Assembly: GCA_030623545.1 (NCBI GenBank)
Contig: JAUXLW010000060.1
Span: 1 to 7,295, forward strand
Direction of reading: 5' to 3'
DNA: 7,295 bases
Origin: Acidimicrobiia bacterium
GTDB taxonomy: Bacteria > Actinomycetota > Acidimicrobiia > Spongiisociales > SHLN01
A model generated the notes under the pieces. The model was not told the DNA's origin. It did not search any database and was given only the letters and a program-made list of their open reading frames with translations. Below, one piece after another: positions 5,348 to 7,295 of this stretch. The position numbers were made by a program, and so were the translations under genes. Every line of letters starts with the position of its first letter. Position 1 is the first letter of the stretch.

Positions 5348-7165
5348 CTACAGGCTGTGATCGTCATCGACCCGCCTGGGCTCAGCGACGGGTCGCAGAT
5401 CCACGACGACGTCGGGGGCCGGGACTAAGACGCCGGCCTCTGCTTCTTCGAGAACTTCCATGATCTCTTCGTCGATCAGCTCTTCCCGCTTGATGAGCGC
5501 GTCTCGGAGCGCCTCCACCAGATGCCGGTTAGCCGACAGCAGGCGGGTGACCTCCTCCTTGTTGACGTCCAGGAGCTCGTTCACTGCCTTTCGAGCCCGG
5601 GTATCTCCCAGGACCTTGGCAGCGGTATTGCCGCCGAATAGGCCTCCGTCGAGGGAGTTGAACGACACCAGGGAGCCGCCCATCCCCAGGCTGCCCACCA
5701 TCGCCACCGCCACATCCGTGGCAGCCTTGAGGTCGGCAGCAGGTCCGCTTCCAGACTCACCGAAGAACAGCTCCTCTGCAACCATCCCGCCAAGCGATAT
5801 CTTGATTGATGCGATCAGCTCAGTCCTGGTGTGAGTGAAGCGCTCTTCAATCGGACTGTGGGCGAGCAAACCCAGGGCTTCCTGTCGTTTGATGATCGAG
5901 AGCACCTCGAGACGCCTGGTCTCACCCACCAGGTGGGCGACCACGGCGTGGCCGGCCTCGTGAGTGGCGATGGTCAAGCGCTCGAGAGGGGCGTATTCGA
6001 CAGGCTGGGGAAGGCCGATTTCCACCTCCATCCGGGCTTTGCGGACATCCGACAGCTGCAGAGCCTCCCGATCGTCCCGGAGCGCCAGGAGGAGGGCCTC
6101 ATCGAACAACCTCTCGAGGGAGGCGGGGGTGTATCCCATGGTCGAGGCCGCCACCTCTTCCCGCGCCTCGTCGGCGTCCAGTTCGGAGTCATGCACCTTA
6201 CGCTCGAGGAAGTAATCGATGAGCTCTCGCCGCCCCGCTCTGCCGGGTACGTCGAAATGCAGGATCCGGTCGAAGCGCCCCGGGCGGAGCAGCGCCGGAT
6301 CGAGCGAGTCGGCCCGGTTGGTCGCGCCAATGAGAAGGATGTTGGAACGCTCGGGCATCCGCATCTTGATGCGGCGGTGGGTAGGAAGGAAACGGTTCAC
6401 GCGCCCGGCGGCCCAGTTGCGCAGCTTTATTCCGGTGGTGGGCTCGTCAAAGCTCTGCATCTGGATGAGCAGTTCGTTAACTACTCCGCCGACTCCCTCA
6501 GACACACCGGCTCGGGAGATTTGCATGGGCGATGCCGAGTTCATGCCGCCTCGCTTGACGCCGATGGCATCGATCTCCTCTATGAACCCAATTGCTCCTC
6601 CTTCACGGCGGGCGGTTTTGCGCAGGCTGCGGAAGAAGGCCCTGATCTTGCGGCCGGTCATGCCGTACCACATGCTCTGGAAGGCTGTGGACGAGACGAA
6701 CAGGTAGGGCACTCCGGCCTCTTTAGCCATGGCCTGTGCGACATGGGTCTTGCCGGTTCCGGGGGGGCCCTCGAAGAGAACGCCCCGCCGGGGCTTGCCG
6801 CCCATCTGGCCGGCGAATTTACGATGGTCGAGGAATATCTGGAGGGTGTGCTGCACCTCGTTGAGGACCGGCCCGAGGCCGCGGACGTCGTCGAAGCCGA
6901 CCTCGATCTGTTCTGGCATGTAGACGACGTGCGGAGAGCGGCTGTTGGCCAACATCGGGGCCAGCATCATGACGCCGATCAACAAGAAGAGGATTGCGAA
7001 TGGGATCCACAGGCCGGCATCCTGCGGCAGGCTCGGCAAGGGGATTAGTTCTTTGTGAGTCAGCGCCCGCCACCAGGCCCACAGGGCGATGGGCGCCAGG
7101 AAGAAAAACAGACGTCGCAGGCGCTTATTCCGATGTCGCTCCTTGGCGCCGGCAACATCCAGCAT
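5348..7165 (-). CDS. ftsH: FtsH-like membrane AAA+ zinc metalloprotease, divergent
   Basis: With the ATG at 7165 the protein has 605 residues. Two membrane helices (about 18-35 and 51-73) flank a loop of only about 15 residues, whereas canonical FtsH has a periplasmic domain of roughly 70. The AAA+ module has Walker A GPPGTGKT (133-140), pore loop MWYG (165-168; usually MFVG), Walker B GFIEEID (193-199; first acid Glu196 instead of Asp, catalytic Glu197 kept), sensor 1 ATNR (281-284), and arginine fingers R297 and R300 in RPGRFDR. The M41 protease has zinc motif HEAGH (402-406) and likely third ligand D478 in AADLKAAT. About 30 extra basic, aromatic residues (about 242-272) sit between Walker B and sensor 1. 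It should form a membrane hexamer degrading membrane or misfolded proteins in the cytosol. I chose 7165 because AAAGGGG lies 8 nt upstream and a promoter overlaps the alternative starts at 7201 (ATG) and 7207 (GTG). It may be a paralogue rather than the housekeeping FtsH. Confidence 0.9.
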   Translation of the reverse strand: MLDVAGAKERHRNKRLRRLFFFLAPIALWAWWRALTHKELIPLPSLPQDAGLWIPFAILFLLIGVMMLAPMLANSRSPHVVYMPEQIEVGFDDVRGLGPVLNEVQHTLQIFLDHRKFAGQMGGKPRRGVLFEGPPGTGKTHVAQAMAKEAGVPYLFVSSTAFQSMWYGMTGRKIRAFFRSLRKTARREGGAIGFIEEIDAIGVKRGGMNSASPMQISRAGVSEGVGGVVNELLIQMQSFDEPTTGIKLRNWAAGRVNRFLPTHRRIKMRMPERSNILLIGATNRADSLDPALLRPGRFDRILHFDVPGRAGRRELIDYFLERKVHDSELDADEAREEVAASTMGYTPASLERLFDEALLLALRDDREALQLSDVRKARMEVEIGLPQPVEYAPLERLTIATHEAGHAVVAHLVGETRRLEVLSIIKRQEALGLLAHSPIEERFTHTRTELIASIKISLGGMVAEELFFGESGSGPAADLKAATDVAVAMVGSLGMGGSLVSFNSLDGGLFGGNTAAKVLGDTRARKAVNELLDVNKEEVTRLLSANRHLVEALRDALIKREELIDEEIMEVLEEAEAGVLVPAPDVVVDLRPVAEPRRVDDDHSL

Positions 7166-7173
7166 TAGACGTT

Positions 7174-7180
7174 CCCCTTT
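7174..7180 (-). promoter_or_regulatory. Ribosome binding site (AAAGGGG) of the FtsH-like gene
   Basis: On the minus strand AAAGGGG precedes the ATG at 7165 by 8 nt (AACGTCTA). It is an imperfect but well-spaced Shine-Dalgarno sequence. The upstream in-frame ATG at 7201 and GTG at 7207 have only weak purine stretches before them. Confidence 0.55.
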
Positions 7181-7196
7181 CGTTCTCCTGCCAATC

Positions 7197-7225
7197 AACA
7201 TAACCACTCTCTGTGGGTATGTCGA
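7197..7225 (-). promoter_or_regulatory. Sigma70-type promoter of the FtsH-like gene
   Basis: Reading the minus strand, TCGACA (7225-7220; 5 of 6 to TTGACA) and TATGTT (7202-7197; 4 of 6 to TATAAT, with the key T-A and final T) are separated by exactly 17 bp. The expected start of transcription is near 7190, giving a leader of about 25 nt containing the AAAGGGG site. This would place the possible starts at 7201 and 7207 inside the promoter and so argues for the ATG at 7165. Confidence 0.6.
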
Positions 7226-7243
7226 GCGGGCGGTGACATTTCA

Positions 7244-7259
7244 TTGCCGAACTTGCCGA
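7244..7259 (-). repeat. Direct repeat TTGCCGA x2 upstream of the FtsH-like promoter
   Basis: TTGCCGA occurs at 7244-7250 and 7253-7259, a 9-bp period, some 20-35 bp upstream of the -35 box. An outer inverted pair GGCGGT (7229-7234) / ACCGCC (7259-7264) surrounds most of it. The position would suit an activator or repressor site, but the elements are short and may be chance. Confidence 0.25.
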
Positions 7260-7266
7260 CCGCCAA

Positions 7267-7295
7267 CTGCTTCCCGCTTCCTGCTTCCTGCTTCC
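7267..7295. repeat. 7-bp tandem repeat (CTGCTTC, four units) running off the window end
   Basis: The units are CTGCTTC (7267-7273), CCGCTTC (7274-7280), CTGCTTC (7281-7287) and CTGCTTC (7288-7294), followed by one more C at the window edge. One unit differs by a single base. The array is intergenic, upstream of the FtsH-like promoter, and probably continues beyond the window. The true copy number is unknown. Confidence 0.8.

Noticed and set aside
5368..5395. Inverted repeat CGACCCG / CGGGTCG in the 3' end of the FtsH-like gene
   Set aside because: The 14-base loop, 7-bp arms and lack of any T tract make it weak; such pairs are expected by chance in GC-rich coding DNA.
5831..7048. Long open frame (405 codons) on the plus strand, opposite the FtsH-like gene
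   Set aside because: The minus-strand gene has complete AAA+ and M41 motifs. The plus-strand translation has no recognisable domain, is rich in G, E, H and R as expected for a GC-rich antisense frame, and has no convincing ribosome site.
7199..7207. Alternative GTG (7207) or ATG (7201) start for the FtsH-like protein
   Set aside because: Both fall within or next to the predicted -10/spacer of the promoter and have weak ribosome sites, while ATG 7165 has AAAGGGG at good spacing. The added 12-14 residues carry no family feature. Not strictly excluded.

Overview
The window (about 60% G+C by eye) reads as a chromosomal segment of a high-GC bacterium, most likely an actinomycete-type lineage. The support is the actinobacterial flavour of the phosphomannomutase, the phosphomannomutase/S-adenosylhomocysteinase pairing, candidate leaderless promoters and TTG starts. 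The class is inference: Acidimicrobiia-like would fit. The SAH hydrolase is of the short archaeal/Thermotoga type rather than the mycobacterial type, so the phylum is not certain. It looks like ordinary core and cell-envelope territory. I see no CRISPR array, transposase, tRNA, rRNA or prophage gene.

Left part (1-2638): the 3' end of a large polytopic membrane protein (5' end outside the window) runs directly, by a 4-base TTGA overlap, into a GtrA-family small membrane protein. Facing them, on the minus strand, is a DPM1-like GT2 glycosyltransferase. Together these look like a lipid-linked sugar or surface-glycan module: the GT2 would charge a polyprenyl phosphate with a sugar, GtrA would help move it across the membrane, and the large membrane protein would act at the outer face.

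Middle (2639-5339): a 61-bp divergent gap separates the GT2 from a phosphomannomutase/phosphoglucomutase (manB-like). Both genes have a TANNNT box exactly 9 nt before the ATG and no ribosome binding site, so both may be made from leaderless or nearly leaderless mRNAs. The mutase supplies mannose-1-P/glucose-1-P for nucleotide sugars, which suits the neighbouring GT2. It is followed after 42 bp by S-adenosylhomocysteine hydrolase (ahcY), which recycles the SAH product inhibitor of methylation. Two perfect dyads sit in the short gap, just upstream of the ahcY ribosome binding site.

Right part (5348-7295): on the minus strand, converging on ahcY with only 8 bp between stop codons, is a divergent FtsH-like membrane AAA+ zinc protease. 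It has an almost absent extracytoplasmic domain, a W-Y pore loop, Glu in place of the first Walker B Asp, and an approximately 30-residue insertion before sensor 1. A good sigma70-type promoter (TCGACA, 17 bp, TATGTT) sets its start at 7165. Upstream of it the window ends inside a 7-bp tandem repeat.

No convincing new multi-gene system is visible. The items most worth following up are the atypical FtsH, the paired leaderless promoters and the dyads before ahcY.
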